Shown here: one piece after another, positions 25,849 to 37,488 of the stretch | Numbering within the stretch: position 1 is the first letter of the stretch | Layout of the letters: every line of letters begins with the position of its first letter | From: Chryseobacterium polytrichastri | Lineage (GTDB): Bacteria > Bacteroidota > Bacteroidia > Flavobacteriales > Weeksellaceae | Assembly: GCF_900142445.1 (NCBI RefSeq) | Contig: NZ_FRAV01000002.1 | Span: 1 to 64,000, forward strand | Reading direction: 5' to 3' | DNA length: 64,000 nucleotides | The notes under the pieces: model-generated | The model's database searches: none | The model's input: the letters and a program-made list of their open reading frames with translations, nothing else | Told to the model about the DNA's origin: nothing | Translations under genes and position numbers: made by a program

Positions 25849-25856
25849 TAATTTTG
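25849..25856 (+). promoter_or_regulatory. Promoter of lysS
   Basis: TAATTTTG, with TTG at 25826-25828 spaced by 20 bases, is a good match to the Bacteroidota consensus. The lysS ATG is 22 bases downstream. Confidence 0.65.
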
Positions 25857-25878
25857 CACGTTATTTTAAATAGATACA

Positions 25879-27579
25879 ATGCAATTATCAGAACAAGAAA
25901 TCATTAGACGAGAAAAGCTTACGAAGCTTGGTGAAATGGGGATTAATGCTTTCCCTGCGGATGAATATACAATCACAGACACTACTGAGTCTATAAAACA
26001 GGATTTCTCTGAGAATAAACAGGTGAAGATTGCTGGTAGATTGATGTCCCGTAGGATTCAAGGGAAGGCTTCTTTTGCTGAATTGCAGGATTCTACAGGT
26101 AAAATTCAGGTATATTTCAACAGAGACGAAATCTGTACAGGAGAAGATAAAACTTTATATAACGAAGTCTACAAACACCTTTTAGATATCGGTGATATTA
26201 TCGGTATTGAAGGAGATTTGTTTACGACACAAGTTGGAGAGAAGACAATTTTGGTGAAGAACTTTACCCTTCTTACCAAAGCGCTACGTCCACTTCCTCA
26301 GGCTAAAACTGATGAAAATGGAGTAGTGCACGATGCATTCAATGATGCTGAATTAAGATACAGACAACGTTATGTAGATTTAATAGTGAATCCTAGCGTA
26401 AAGGAAACTTTCGTGAAGAGAACCAAAATGTACACAGCAATGCGTCAGTTTTTCAATGATGCAGGTTATATGGAAGTTGAAACTCCGGTTTTACAAGCTA
26501 TTCCCGGTGGTGCAGCGGCAAGACCTTTCATTACACATCACAATGCGTTAGATATTCCTTTATATATGAGAATTGCGAATGAATTATATCTGAAAAGATT
26601 AATCGTTGGTGGTTTTGATGGAGTGTATGAATTCTCTAAAAACTTCAGAAATGAAGGAATGGACAGAACACACAATCCAGAATTTACGGTAATGGAAATC
26701 TATGTAGCCTATAAAGACTATTATTGGATGATGGACTTCACCGAAAGAATGATAGAACATTGCGCAATAGCTGTGAATGGAACTACAAAAGCAAAATTTG
26801 GTGATCAGGAAATTGATTTCAAAGCACCTTATGCAAGAGTTTCAATGACGGAAGCTATTCAAAGATATACAGGTTTTGATATTACAGGAAAGACGGAGCA
26901 GGAATTGTTCGACTTTGCAAAATCTATCGGAATTGAGGTAAACGAGACAATGGGTAAAGGGAAATTAATTGATGAGATCTTTGGTGAGAAATGCGAAGGA
27001 AACTTCATTCAGCCAACTTTCATTACAGATTACCCTGTAGAGATGTCACCTTTAACCAAAAAACATAGAAGCCAGGAAGGATTAACCGAGCGTTTTGAAT
27101 TAATGGTTTGTGGTAAAGAAATTGCCAACGCATATTCAGAATTAAATGACCCGATTGACCAAAGAGAGCGTTTTGAAGAGCAATTGAAATTGGCAGCAAA
27201 AGGAGATGATGAAGCAGGTCAGTTTATCGACGAAGACTTCTTAAGAGCGTTAGAATATGGTATGCCGCCAACTTCAGGAATGGGAATTGGAATGGATAGA
27301 TTAATTATGTTCTTAACCAATAATGCATCTATTCAGGAAGTATTATTCTTCCCTCAAATGAAACCTGAAAAAGCAGTAGTTCAAATTGAATTAGGAGAAG
27401 ATGAAAATGCTATCCTAGACATTTTAAAAACTCAGGAAGAGCCGTTTTCTTTAGCTGAAGTGAAAGAAAAAAGCAAGCTTTCCGGTAAAAAATGGGACAA
27501 AGCTTCAAAGACTTTAACTAAAAATAATTTGGTGAAAGTAGAAAAGATTGACGAAAATGTTTTCATGAAACTAGTTTAA
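25879..27579 (+). CDS. lysS: Lysyl-tRNA synthetase, class II
   Basis: The 566-residue enzyme charges tRNA-Lys. It has the OB-fold anticodon domain (about 55-140), class II motif 2 'FRNEGMDRTHNPEFT' and motif 3 'GMGIGMDRLIMFL' (about 465-478). After the catalytic domain there is an extra tail (about 494-566), 'EPFSLAEVKEKSKLSGKKWD', which looks like a small winged-helix domain seen in Bacteroidota LysS. A rho-independent terminator follows 21 bases later. Confidence 0.97.
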   Translation: MQLSEQEIIRREKLTKLGEMGINAFPADEYTITDTTESIKQDFSENKQVKIAGRLMSRRIQGKASFAELQDSTGKIQVYFNRDEICTGEDKTLYNEVYKHLLDIGDIIGIEGDLFTTQVGEKTILVKNFTLLTKALRPLPQAKTDENGVVHDAFNDAELRYRQRYVDLIVNPSVKETFVKRTKMYTAMRQFFNDAGYMEVETPVLQAIPGGAAARPFITHHNALDIPLYMRIANELYLKRLIVGGFDGVYEFSKNFRNEGMDRTHNPEFTVMEIYVAYKDYYWMMDFTERMIEHCAIAVNGTTKAKFGDQEIDFKAPYARVSMTEAIQRYTGFDITGKTEQELFDFAKSIGIEVNETMGKGKLIDEIFGEKCEGNFIQPTFITDYPVEMSPLTKKHRSQEGLTERFELMVCGKEIANAYSELNDPIDQRERFEEQLKLAAKGDDEAGQFIDEDFLRALEYGMPPTSGMGIGMDRLIMFLTNNASIQEVLFFPQMKPEKAVVQIELGEDENAILDILKTQEEPFSLAEVKEKSKLSGKKWDKASKTLTKNNLVKVEKIDENVFMKLV

Positions 27580-27600
27580 GTTTTAAACTTATAAATACTA

Positions 27601-27628
27601 AAAAGCGAACTGTAAAAAGTTCGCTTTT
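27601..27628 (+). terminator. Terminator after lysS
   Basis: AAAAGCGAACT GTAAAA AGTTCGCTTTT followed by GTTTTTT is a perfect 11-bp stem; it can serve the convergent gene at 27645 as well. Confidence 0.85.
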
Positions 27629-27644
27629 GTTTTTTGAGAATATT

Positions 27645-28733
27645 TTATTTTATTGAAGAAAAGCAAGGAACAACATCGCGTATAAAATAAGGTTCCTGAT
27701 TGACCCAAAACATATACTTAACTTTCAGAAAATCTTTTGCAAATGCACTAAGCATCGGGACAATATTTTTATTTTTCTGCACAATTTTAGTATTTCCAGT
27801 TTCCCCGATATAGTTTCCATCTTGAACAGCAATACCCAGCGGAACCGTAAATTTTCCTTCATGCATTAGCTTTAATGCATGATTCAGTTGCGCTTTTTTT
27901 TGAACCATTAAATCGGGACCGCCAAGCCCAACACCAATTTCTTGTCCGTATTTATAAATGGATCGAAGGTATCCTTTGTCTTCCCAAGGAAGCCACTCTC
28001 CTGAAATAAAATTGGCATATTGCATTGTGGTAGATTTTGGGAAAGCTTTTTTCATGGAAAGCATATTTGCTTTTATTGATTTTACATATACTTCTGGAGT
28101 AAGATTTTTAACAGTTCCTATTGCTGTTTCCTGAAGATTAATACCTTCAATTTTACCATCAAACTCTTTTCCTAATGCTTCAAGAAATGCAGCGTAACGT
28201 TCCTGAACTTTAGGGTTCCAACGTTTTGCTACCCATCCTACAGCTTTGCCTTCTTCGAAAAACTCTGCAGCCCCACCGTCATATTCATCAGTTAAAAGAT
28301 ATTTGGGGGTAGCATTGTAATTTGGATCAAATGTGGCATCTTGAAGTTGGATAAAAAGTTTTTTTCCCTTTGAACGGAGGTACTCGTAGTCTTCTTTCAC
28401 TTCGGAAAAGTCGTATTTACCTTTTTCGGGCTCAAGTTGTCTCCATGAGTACATAATTTGGGCACCTTTGAATTGAGGCATTTTTAAAAAAGGATGATCT
28501 TTTATCAGCTCTCTATCTCTCGAAAAATAAACGAAATTTTGTATTCCGTTATCTTTTACAGGACAAGTCGCATTTTCGTATTTTTTATAAGCATTAGCAT
28601 ATTTTTTAGCTGGGTTTTCATATTGAGAATATAAATTTGAAGTCGAAAAAATGGTAATGACAATGAAATACAGCATACTTAAAGATTTGTTTAAAGCCTT
28701 AAGTCTTGAAAATTGGAGCAAATAATGTTTCAT
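27645..28733 (-). CDS. Secreted glycoside hydrolase-like TIM-barrel protein
   Basis: The protein is up to 362 residues with an N-terminal hydrophobic stretch (about 20-37, ending LYSQ). 'IMYSWRQLEPEKGKYDF' near residue 95 is the entry strand typical of clan GH-A enzymes (GH5, GH42 and relatives). 'NLQETAIG' near residue 200 could hold the acid/base Glu and 'MFWVNQEPYF' near residue 340 closes the barrel. The family and sugar cannot be fixed. A start at the in-frame ATG at 28676 is an alternative. Confidence 0.65.
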   Translation of the reverse strand: MKHYLLQFSRLKALNKSLSMLYFIVITIFSTSNLYSQYENPAKKYANAYKKYENATCPVKDNGIQNFVYFSRDRELIKDHPFLKMPQFKGAQIMYSWRQLEPEKGKYDFSEVKEDYEYLRSKGKKLFIQLQDATFDPNYNATPKYLLTDEYDGGAAEFFEEGKAVGWVAKRWNPKVQERYAAFLEALGKEFDGKIEGINLQETAIGTVKNLTPEVYVKSIKANMLSMKKAFPKSTTMQYANFISGEWLPWEDKGYLRSIYKYGQEIGVGLGGPDLMVQKKAQLNHALKLMHEGKFTVPLGIAVQDGNYIGETGNTKIVQKNKNIVPMLSAFAKDFLKVKYMFWVNQEPYFIRDVVPCFSSIK

Positions 28734-28909
28734 ATAAATTTTAGTTTAGTTGTTAAAAAATTTAATAAAAATAAAAGTTTAGCTAGGGATTTAAAATAAA
28801 GAAACGGAACTAATGTAAATTTTATTTTTAAAGTAGAGGGTTTTAACGTCTGTTAACTTTATTTATATGTTATTAATAATAAACATAAGTTGAAATTACT
28901 TTAAATGAA

Positions 28910-28935
28910 AAACCTCATCAATATGGATGAGGTTT
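28910..28935 (-). terminator. Terminator of cydAB
   Basis: AAACCTCATC AATATG GATGAGGTTT, 11 bases after the cydB stop on the minus strand, continues into a T-run. Confidence 0.8.
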
Positions 28936-28946
28936 GCTTATGATAT

Positions 28947-29951
28947 TTATTTTCTCAATTTACTGAATGAATACATCAGATAAAATAAAAACGGCAATAT
29001 AAACAATGAGCCCAGCATCAATGCCCAGCCCAAGGCTGAGATGGTTTTAGGTGCAGCTACATGATATAATAAAGAAAGATGATGTCCGTTTCCTAATAGG
29101 ATAATATTCGGATTATGCTGATAGGTTGCCGCAACCAAAATCATAATAATTTGAAACCCAGCTAACGCTCTTACAGGAAGTAGTTTTCTGCTGTTCATAG
29201 CACGTAAGATCAATCCTAAAGCAACGGTTGCAAAAAAGATGGCCATAATTCCTAAAGGTTTTGAGAAAACCCAAGTTACCAACGGAATGTCTGAAAGGTA
29301 GGCGGTTAAGAATACCAGTGCTCCGGTAATAACTACAAAGATCATCGTCTGTTTTGATTTTTTGATCATTAAGCCTAACTCCAATCTATCTGTGGTTTCT
29401 CTTAATGCGAAAACGGAAGCCAGATATGCGCATAATGAAATGGTAAAAAAGCCTACTGCCACTCCAAACCAATTAAGCCAGCTGAAGATATATAAATCTA
29501 AAAATGTTGTAGCATCAGGATTAATAGATCCGGAAACTGTTGCCGCAGCAATTAATCCCAAGAAGAAAGGGGTTAAAAAGCTCGCATAATAAAAAATATG
29601 AGTATATAAAACCTGCCATTTATCCTGTACCGCATCATAATGTCTGAAAGTAAAAGCTGTTCCTCTTGCAATAATTCCTAAAAGAAGTAACACTAAAGGA
29701 ATATGAAGGTAGGTAGAAAGGGTAGTGTAAATTTCAGGAAAGCCAACGAAAAGAATTACAATAGCAATGATCAACCACATATGATTGGCTTCCCAAACAG
29801 GTGCAATAGATTCATACATGATTTCTTTTGTTTTATGACGGGCTCTTTTTTTGGTGAAAAGTTCAACAATTCCTGCTCCGAAATCAGCACCACCTAAAAT
29901 TACATACAGGCAAATGGATAGCCAAAGAAAGCCGATTACAACGTAGATCAT
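28947..29951 (-). CDS. cydB: Cytochrome bd ubiquinol/menaquinol oxidase subunit II
   Basis: The 334-residue membrane protein has eight to nine helices and the start 'GFLWLSICLYVILGGADFGAGIVEL', hallmark of CydB. It supports heme binding by CydA and acts in a terminal oxidase with high oxygen affinity. It overlaps cydA by four bases (ATGA). With menaquinone as the only quinone suggested here (menG nearby), the donor is probably menaquinol. Confidence 0.95.
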   Translation of the reverse strand: MIYVVIGFLWLSICLYVILGGADFGAGIVELFTKKRARHKTKEIMYESIAPVWEANHMWLIIAIVILFVGFPEIYTTLSTYLHIPLVLLLLGIIARGTAFTFRHYDAVQDKWQVLYTHIFYYASFLTPFFLGLIAAATVSGSINPDATTFLDLYIFSWLNWFGVAVGFFTISLCAYLASVFALRETTDRLELGLMIKKSKQTMIFVVITGALVFLTAYLSDIPLVTWVFSKPLGIMAIFFATVALGLILRAMNSRKLLPVRALAGFQIIMILVAATYQHNPNIILLGNGHHLSLLYHVAAPKTISALGWALMLGSLFILPFLFYLMYSFSKLRK

Positions 29952-31291
29952 GATTTGTTATTTTTATCGTTAAACTTAGCATCGGTAGGGTCATACAATT
30001 TCGGAACCATGTGAATCTGTCTTCTCAACAGGAAGATGATAATTAATGATAAAGATACAAAGATGGCTGTAAAGAAGTAAAATGAATACTGAATTCCAGG
30101 CATTGGGGTTACTGCATCAACCGTTCTCATGATTCCGTAAATGATCCAGGGCTGCCTTCCTACCTCCGTGACTGTCCAGCCTGCTTCCAATGCAATGTAT
30201 CCGAATGGAGTTGCAAAGAAAAAGGTTTTTAATAACCAGTTTTTAGTCAGCCATTCTTTTTTGAAGAATACGGCATATAAATAAACCATACCAATACAAA
30301 TCATCACGACTCCGAAAAAGATCATGATCTGAAAAGCATAATGAACAACAGCAACTGGAGGCCATTCATCTCTTGGGAAATCTTTCAGACCTTTTACTTC
30401 CGAATTAAAATCATTGCTTACCAAAAAGCTCAATACTTTTGGGATTTTTAACGCATACTTTACTTCACCCTTTTCTTCATCAGGAATTCCTCCTAACACA
30501 AATGCTGCGCCTTTTTCAGTTTCAAAATGCGCTTCCATGGCGGCTAATTTAATAGGCTGTCTTTCTGCAACAGATTTCGCAGCAACATCACCTGTTAAAG
30601 GAGCACCAAAAGCACCGATCAATGCAAAACCTGCTGCAATTTTAAAAGCTTTGGTATGAAATTCTACATTTTTCTTTTGCATGATTAAATAAGCATGCAC
30701 TCCTGCTACAACAAAGCCTGTTGCACAAAATGCTGCAACCGTCATGTGGAGCGCTTGCGGAAACCAGGCATCATTAAACATCGCTTTTATAGGATCTATG
30801 TTTACATATTGCCCATTGATGTAATCGAATCCTGAAGGAGAATTCATCCAGGCGTTGGCGGCAACCACAAGAATTCCTGAAGCCAAGCCACTCAAGCCTA
30901 CTAAAAATCCGCAAAACCAGTGAAACCATTTGTTGAATTTATCCCAGCCATACAGGAAAAACCCGATAGCAATGGCTTCGATAAAAAAGGCAGTTCCTTC
31001 TAGAGAAAAAGGCATTCCGAAAATGGGTCCCGCATGCTTCATAAATCCGGGCCATAGAAGTCCTAACTCAAAAGAAAGCATTGTTCCTGAAACAGCTCCG
31101 GTAGCAAATAAGATAGCAACCCCTTTGCTCCATGCTTTTGTGAGCCCTTTATAGACTTCATTATTGGTTTTTAAATATTTCCAGTGGGCAAAAGCCATTA
31201 AAAAAGGCATTACCATACCTACACAGGCAAAAATAATGTGGAAGCCAAGAGATATGGCCATTTGGGCACGAGCTGCAAGGAAGTCGTCCAT
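29948..31291 (-). CDS. cydA: Cytochrome bd oxidase subunit I
   Basis: The 447-residue protein starts with 'MDDFLAARAQMAISLGFHIIFACVGM', where the His ligates heme b595, and has 'GPIFGMPFSLEGTAFFIEA' and 'GWTVTEVGRQPWIIYG'. The Q loop is short, as in the cyanide-insensitive-type subfamily. The ATG at 31291 is preferred over the upstream TTG at 31300. It heads the cydAB unit. Confidence 0.96.
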   Translation of the reverse strand: MDDFLAARAQMAISLGFHIIFACVGMVMPFLMAFAHWKYLKTNNEVYKGLTKAWSKGVAILFATGAVSGTMLSFELGLLWPGFMKHAGPIFGMPFSLEGTAFFIEAIAIGFFLYGWDKFNKWFHWFCGFLVGLSGLASGILVVAANAWMNSPSGFDYINGQYVNIDPIKAMFNDAWFPQALHMTVAAFCATGFVVAGVHAYLIMQKKNVEFHTKAFKIAAGFALIGAFGAPLTGDVAAKSVAERQPIKLAAMEAHFETEKGAAFVLGGIPDEEKGEVKYALKIPKVLSFLVSNDFNSEVKGLKDFPRDEWPPVAVVHYAFQIMIFFGVVMICIGMVYLYAVFFKKEWLTKNWLLKTFFFATPFGYIALEAGWTVTEVGRQPWIIYGIMRTVDAVTPMPGIQYSFYFFTAIFVSLSLIIIFLLRRQIHMVPKLYDPTDAKFNDKNNKS

Positions 31292-31476
31292 AAGTATCAA
31301 TTTTTGAGTAAATAAATTTACGTATAAATTATTGATGTTTGATATGATTTAAAACAGTTGAGGTTAAGGAAATACATTATAACTTTGATTTTTTAAATTA
31401 AAATTTCGCGAAATAAACGCTTTAAAATTCAATGTTTTTTGACACTTTTTAACTTTGATAAATCGAAAAAAATCAC

Positions 31477-31484
31477 GATATTTG
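31477..31484 (+). promoter_or_regulatory. Promoter of gyrB
   Basis: GATATTTG with TTTG at 31454-31457, spaced 19 bases, is a near-consensus promoter; the gyrB start is 36 bases downstream. Confidence 0.45.
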
Positions 31485-31487
31485 TAG

Positions 31488-33455
<1,968 letters not shown>

Positions 33456-33479
33456 AATATAATACATAAAATGTAAAAA

Positions 33480-33507
33480 GAAAGCTCCGTAAGGAGCTTT
33501 CTTTTTT
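33480..33507 (+). terminator. Terminator after gyrB
   Basis: GAAAGCTCC GTAA GGAGCTTTC followed by seven T residues. Confidence 0.85.
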
Positions 33508-33600
33508 GTTAAAATATCTATAAAAGTGTTAAAATGATGAAGATATATGCGTTGAATGAAAAAAAAACTTAATTTTATCGGCTAGTAAATACACATACAA

Positions 33601-34476
33601 ATGAGAAAAATTTTTATTCTCGCGTACATCGCGGGGTTATCTACTTGGGCGAACGCCCAGATTGGTATCAACACCTCAACCCCACAAGCATCATTAGATG
33701 TTACTGGTAAACCTACCACTACTTCAAGTTTAGACGGTATTATTCCTCCAAGGATGACGGGTGCTCAATTGAGAGCAAAGACTTATACTGCGGCTCAAAC
33801 AGGTGCCCATGTATATGTTACTGCGGCAGATACTGCTCCTGCAGGGCAAACTGTAAATGTGCAAAGTGCAGGTAATTATTATTTTGACGGAACGGTGTGG
33901 AAGTATTTAGCAGGTACTGCTAATACATTACCTAATGGTACAGGAACTGTTATTATGATTAACGGAGTATTACAGGTTGCTCAGGAGATGTCTTTGAGAA
34001 TGCAACAAGACTGGACGGTACCTATTGTTGCATCATCTGGTACTCCAACGGCAATAGGAAATATAACGAATAAATTGATAGATAATTATAATGGCTTTAC
34101 AGGAACCACAACCACCAATTCATTTAAGGTAACGAATGATGGTACTTATTTGGTAGGAATGAATTTTCCATTGCAAAACCAAAATGGTAATGTATTATCG
34201 GGCAATTTTTATTATGGCGTATATAATGTAACAGATGCTAGATGGGCTGCTTTTACTATTTATACTGTGGATGCTATGAATAATGGAGATGTAAAGGATA
34301 TTAGTTACAATGCTGCTGTCGATTTATTGGCATCTAAAACATATGCCTTCTATGTTTATCAGAATCAAAATAATTATAATGGTAGTAATGGTGCACTCTT
34401 AAAAATAAGAGGATTGGCAGCATCAGGAGGAAGTAATTTGGAGATTGGGTATTATTCTGTGAAGCGTTTGAAATAA
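33601..34476 (+). CDS. Secreted repeat-family protein, tandem copy 1
   Basis: The 291-residue protein has a signal peptide (1-19, ending ANAQ). It continues 'IGINTSTPQASLDVTGKP', 'SSLDGIIPPRMTGAQLRAKT' and 'YYFDGTVWKYLAG', a module repeated in many flavobacterial exported proteins. The C-terminal half is beta-rich with 'NQNGNVLSGNFYYG' and ends 'EIGYYSVKRLK'. The next gene is a paralogue of about 85 per cent identity. The family is possibly a surface or filament component; no enzyme motif is seen. Confidence 0.75.
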   Translation: MRKIFILAYIAGLSTWANAQIGINTSTPQASLDVTGKPTTTSSLDGIIPPRMTGAQLRAKTYTAAQTGAHVYVTAADTAPAGQTVNVQSAGNYYFDGTVWKYLAGTANTLPNGTGTVIMINGVLQVAQEMSLRMQQDWTVPIVASSGTPTAIGNITNKLIDNYNGFTGTTTTNSFKVTNDGTYLVGMNFPLQNQNGNVLSGNFYYGVYNVTDARWAAFTIYTVDAMNNGDVKDISYNAAVDLLASKTYAFYVYQNQNNYNGSNGALLKIRGLAASGGSNLEIGYYSVKRLK

Positions 34477-34502
34477 AATTCATCAAAATATACATGTAAA
34501 GA

Positions 34503-34525
34503 CTTCAGTAATGAGGTCTTTTTTT
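34503..34525 (+). terminator. Terminator after tandem copy 1
   Basis: AGACTTCAGTAATGAGGTCT is an imperfect hairpin followed by T residues. The same layout recurs after copy 2, so it was duplicated together with the gene. Confidence 0.65.
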
Positions 34526-34608
34526 TATTCATAATTTAATAGAAAAGTTGAATTTATTTTACATATATGTTAAAAATTAATATATTTACATAGTTAAAAT
34601 ACTATAGA

Positions 34609-35481
34609 ATGAAAAAAATATTTATACTCGCGCATATCGCGGGGATGTTCTCCTTAGCGGGTGCACAGATTGGTATTAACACCTCTGTACCACAAGCTTC
34701 ATTAGATGTTACAGGTAAGCCTGCTACTACTTCAAGTTTAGATGGTATTATCCCTCCAAGAATTACAGGAGCTCAGTTGAGAGCAAAAACCTATACGGCT
34801 GCTCAAACCGGAGCGCATGTATATGTTACAGCAGCTGACACTGCCCCGGCAGGACAAACTGTGAATGTTCAAAGTGCCGGAAATTACTATTTTGACGGAA
34901 CAGTATGGAAGTTTATAGCAGGAACAAGCAATACATTACCCAATGGTACAGGAACGGTTATTATGATTAACGGGGTGCTACAGGTTGCTCAGGAAATGTC
35001 TTTAAGAATGCAACAAGATTGGATTGTACCTATAGCCAGTCCGGCACCCATTGCAGCCATTGGAAATATTACCAATAAATTAATTGATAATTATAATGGC
35101 TATACGGGAACGGCAACAGCAAATTCGTTTAAAGTAACGAGCGATGGTACGTATCTTATTGGGATGAACTTTCCTATACAAAATCAAAATGGCAATGTAT
35201 TAAGTGGAAATTTTTATTATGGTTTATATAATGATACGGATAGTGCTTGGGCAGCCTTCACGATCTATACCGTGGATAATATGAATAATGGAGATGTAAA
35301 AGATATTAGTTACAGTGCTGCCATAGATTTATTGGCATCTAAAACATATTCATTTCGCGTGCAACAAAACCAAAATGGATTTAATGGGAGTAATGGTGCC
35401 CTCTTAAAAATAAGAGGATTAGCAACATCAGGAGGGAGTAATTTAGAAATTGGGTATTATTCTGTAAAACGGTTGAAATAA
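34609..35481 (+). CDS. Secreted repeat-family protein, tandem copy 2
   Basis: The 290-residue protein matches copy 1 along its length, including the signal peptide (ending AGAQ). The central 'GAQLRAKTYTAAQTGAHVYV' region is identical. Differences cluster in the signal peptide, around residues 140-150, and in scattered positions of the C-terminal half (for example YVYQNQNNYN versus RVQQNQNGFN). This indicates a duplication that has begun to diverge. It has its own spacer of 130 bases and is probably transcribed separately. Confidence 0.75.
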   Translation: MKKIFILAHIAGMFSLAGAQIGINTSVPQASLDVTGKPATTSSLDGIIPPRITGAQLRAKTYTAAQTGAHVYVTAADTAPAGQTVNVQSAGNYYFDGTVWKFIAGTSNTLPNGTGTVIMINGVLQVAQEMSLRMQQDWIVPIASPAPIAAIGNITNKLIDNYNGYTGTATANSFKVTSDGTYLIGMNFPIQNQNGNVLSGNFYYGLYNDTDSAWAAFTIYTVDNMNNGDVKDISYSAAIDLLASKTYSFRVQQNQNGFNGSNGALLKIRGLATSGGSNLEIGYYSVKRLK

Positions 35482-35501
35482 AATTAATCAAAATACACAT
35501 A

Positions 35502-35528
35502 TCAAGGCCTCAGTAATGAGGTCTTTTT
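35502..35528 (+). terminator. Terminator after tandem copy 2
   Basis: AAGGCCTCA GTAA TGAGGTCTT with a T-tract after it. A one-base mismatch lies in the stem. Confidence 0.7.
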
Positions 35529-35569
35529 TTATGACTATAAATTAATTTTAACACTTATTAAGATTTCAT

Positions 35570-35577
35570 TACTTTTG
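35570..35577 (+). promoter_or_regulatory. TAnnTTTG box for the DUF3857 pair
   Basis: TACTTTTG ends 16 bases before the ATG at 35594. Confidence 0.55.
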
Positions 35578-35593
35578 CATAATTTTAGTAACC

Positions 35594-37486
35594 ATGATGA
35601 AAATCTTCTGTATTGGAGCTTGTTCAATAGCTTCTTTATATTATGCGCAAATATATCCGGCTTCGGCAATACCGGAAAACTTAAAGAAAAATGCCAATGT
35701 TGTGATCAGAAAAGATATTACAACAATCCAGATTAATAAAATTGATGATATAAAATATCAGTATAGCAAAGTGGCAACGGTTCTTTCTAAAGATGGGGAT
35801 GAGAAAGCGGTTGCCTTTATTCCTTATGAAAAGGGTGATCAGATTTCGGATGTGAAAGTTATTATTTATGATGGATCCGGAAAGAAAATTAAATCCTATT
35901 CAAAGTCTGATTTTGGTGATTTTGCGAATAATTCTCAAGGTGTTTTTTATTCCAATAGTCGATTTTTAAGTTTAGCATATACTCCAGTTCAATATCCATA
36001 TACCGTTGAGTTTTCTTATCAGATTTCAGATGAGAATACCGTTTTTATTCCGGACTTTATGCCTTTTTCAACAATCAATACTTCGGTTGAAGAAAAAGAG
36101 GTTAAGATCATTAATAAATCGGGTATCGATCTTAGAACAAAGATTTACCCTTCAAAATATAATTATACATCAGTAATAGAAAACAATAACGGAACAGAGA
36201 AAACATATACCTATAAAAATGTTTCAGCAATTGATGAGATTAATTTGCTGCCTCAGCCTGAAAAAATACTTCCGAAAGTAAGTTTTGCATTGTCAAAGTT
36301 TAATCTGGAAGGAAAACAAGGGAATCTTACCACTTGGTCAGATTTCGGTTCCTGGTATTACAACAGTATTCTACAACCTGTTTCTGTATCTACACCAACC
36401 ATAAAAGCTGAAGTGGCAAGCCTTAACCTGCAAGGTTCTACAGAAGAGAAAGTGAAAAAGCTCTATCAGTATATGCAGGCAAAAACAAGGTATATATTTG
36501 TAGCATTGGGTATTGGAGGTTGGCAGCCCATGCTTCCCGATGAGGTACATAAAAAAGGATATGGAGATTGTAAAGGTTTAACGAATTATATGAAAACTCT
36601 TCTTGATGAGGCGGGTATTCCGTCATATTATTCCGTCATTAATTCTAGTTCTTCTGATATTTCTTTCGATCCTGATTTTCCTAAAATGGGTGGTAATCAT
36701 GCAATTTTAATGGTTCCTACAGAAAAAGGAAATATCTGGCTTGAAAATACATCTCAACAGACTGCATTTAATCATTTAAGTTATAGTACAACAGACAGAA
36801 ATGTACTTTCCATCAAAAAGAATGGAATAGAGCTGATTAATACTCCGGCATCTTCGGCTGATAAAAACAGAGAAAAGCAGATGTTGAAAGTAAAGGTTAA
36901 TGAAGACAATAGCCTAACGGGAGAAGGGGATTTTGCTTATACAGGAAGTCAGTATGACTTTACTTTGGGCTTTGCCAATTTATCTCCAAAAGAAAAGAAT
37001 GAAGCGGTAAAGACCCGATTAAGCGCATTGAATTTCGAGAAAATTGAAATGAAAAATTTCGTGAATGATCGTGACAATGGTGTTGCAACCTATAATCTGG
37101 ATTTTAAAGCAAATAATTATTCTAAAAATGCAGGAAGCAGTATGATATTCAGGGCAGTACCAATATTTTCTAATGCTGTTTATAAAACAGAAGAAAACAG
37201 AGAGCTTCCTTTTGAGATAGGACAGTCTTTTGAAGATGAATATGAAATTAATTTTACGATTCCTGTTAATTTCAAAATAGATGAGATTCCTAATGATGCA
37301 ATTATTAATTCTGAGTTTGGAACGTATACATTAAGTTTTGTAAAAAATGGGACGCAACTGAAGGTGAATAGAAAGATTCGTGTCAACAAAGGTATTTATC
37401 CAAAAGAAAAGTACAACGACTATATCAGCTTCAGAAAAAAAACAATAAACAACGATAACTCAAAAATTCTAATTACTAAGATCTAA
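35594..37486 (+). CDS. DUF3857/transglutaminase-like secreted protein
   Basis: The 630-residue protein has a signal peptide (1-18), an N-terminal DUF3857 domain (about 30-270), and a transglutaminase-like core with C326 in 'KGYGDCKGLTNYM' and H369 in 'GGNHAILMV'. The fold resembles papain-like proteases and transglutaminases, so it may process a peptide or glycan outside the cytoplasm. The second ATG three bases on is an alternative start. It is followed after two bases by a relative, suggesting a two-gene operon and perhaps a complex. Confidence 0.83.
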   Translation: MMKIFCIGACSIASLYYAQIYPASAIPENLKKNANVVIRKDITTIQINKIDDIKYQYSKVATVLSKDGDEKAVAFIPYEKGDQISDVKVIIYDGSGKKIKSYSKSDFGDFANNSQGVFYSNSRFLSLAYTPVQYPYTVEFSYQISDENTVFIPDFMPFSTINTSVEEKEVKIINKSGIDLRTKIYPSKYNYTSVIENNNGTEKTYTYKNVSAIDEINLLPQPEKILPKVSFALSKFNLEGKQGNLTTWSDFGSWYYNSILQPVSVSTPTIKAEVASLNLQGSTEEKVKKLYQYMQAKTRYIFVALGIGGWQPMLPDEVHKKGYGDCKGLTNYMKTLLDEAGIPSYYSVINSSSSDISFDPDFPKMGGNHAILMVPTEKGNIWLENTSQQTAFNHLSYSTTDRNVLSIKKNGIELINTPASSADKNREKQMLKVKVNEDNSLTGEGDFAYTGSQYDFTLGFANLSPKEKNEAVKTRLSALNFEKIEMKNFVNDRDNGVATYNLDFKANNYSKNAGSSMIFRAVPIFSNAVYKTEENRELPFEIGQSFEDEYEINFTIPVNFKIDEIPNDAIINSEFGTYTLSFVKNGTQLKVNRKIRVNKGIYPKEKYNDYISFRKKTINNDNSKILITKI

Positions 37487-37488
37487 GC

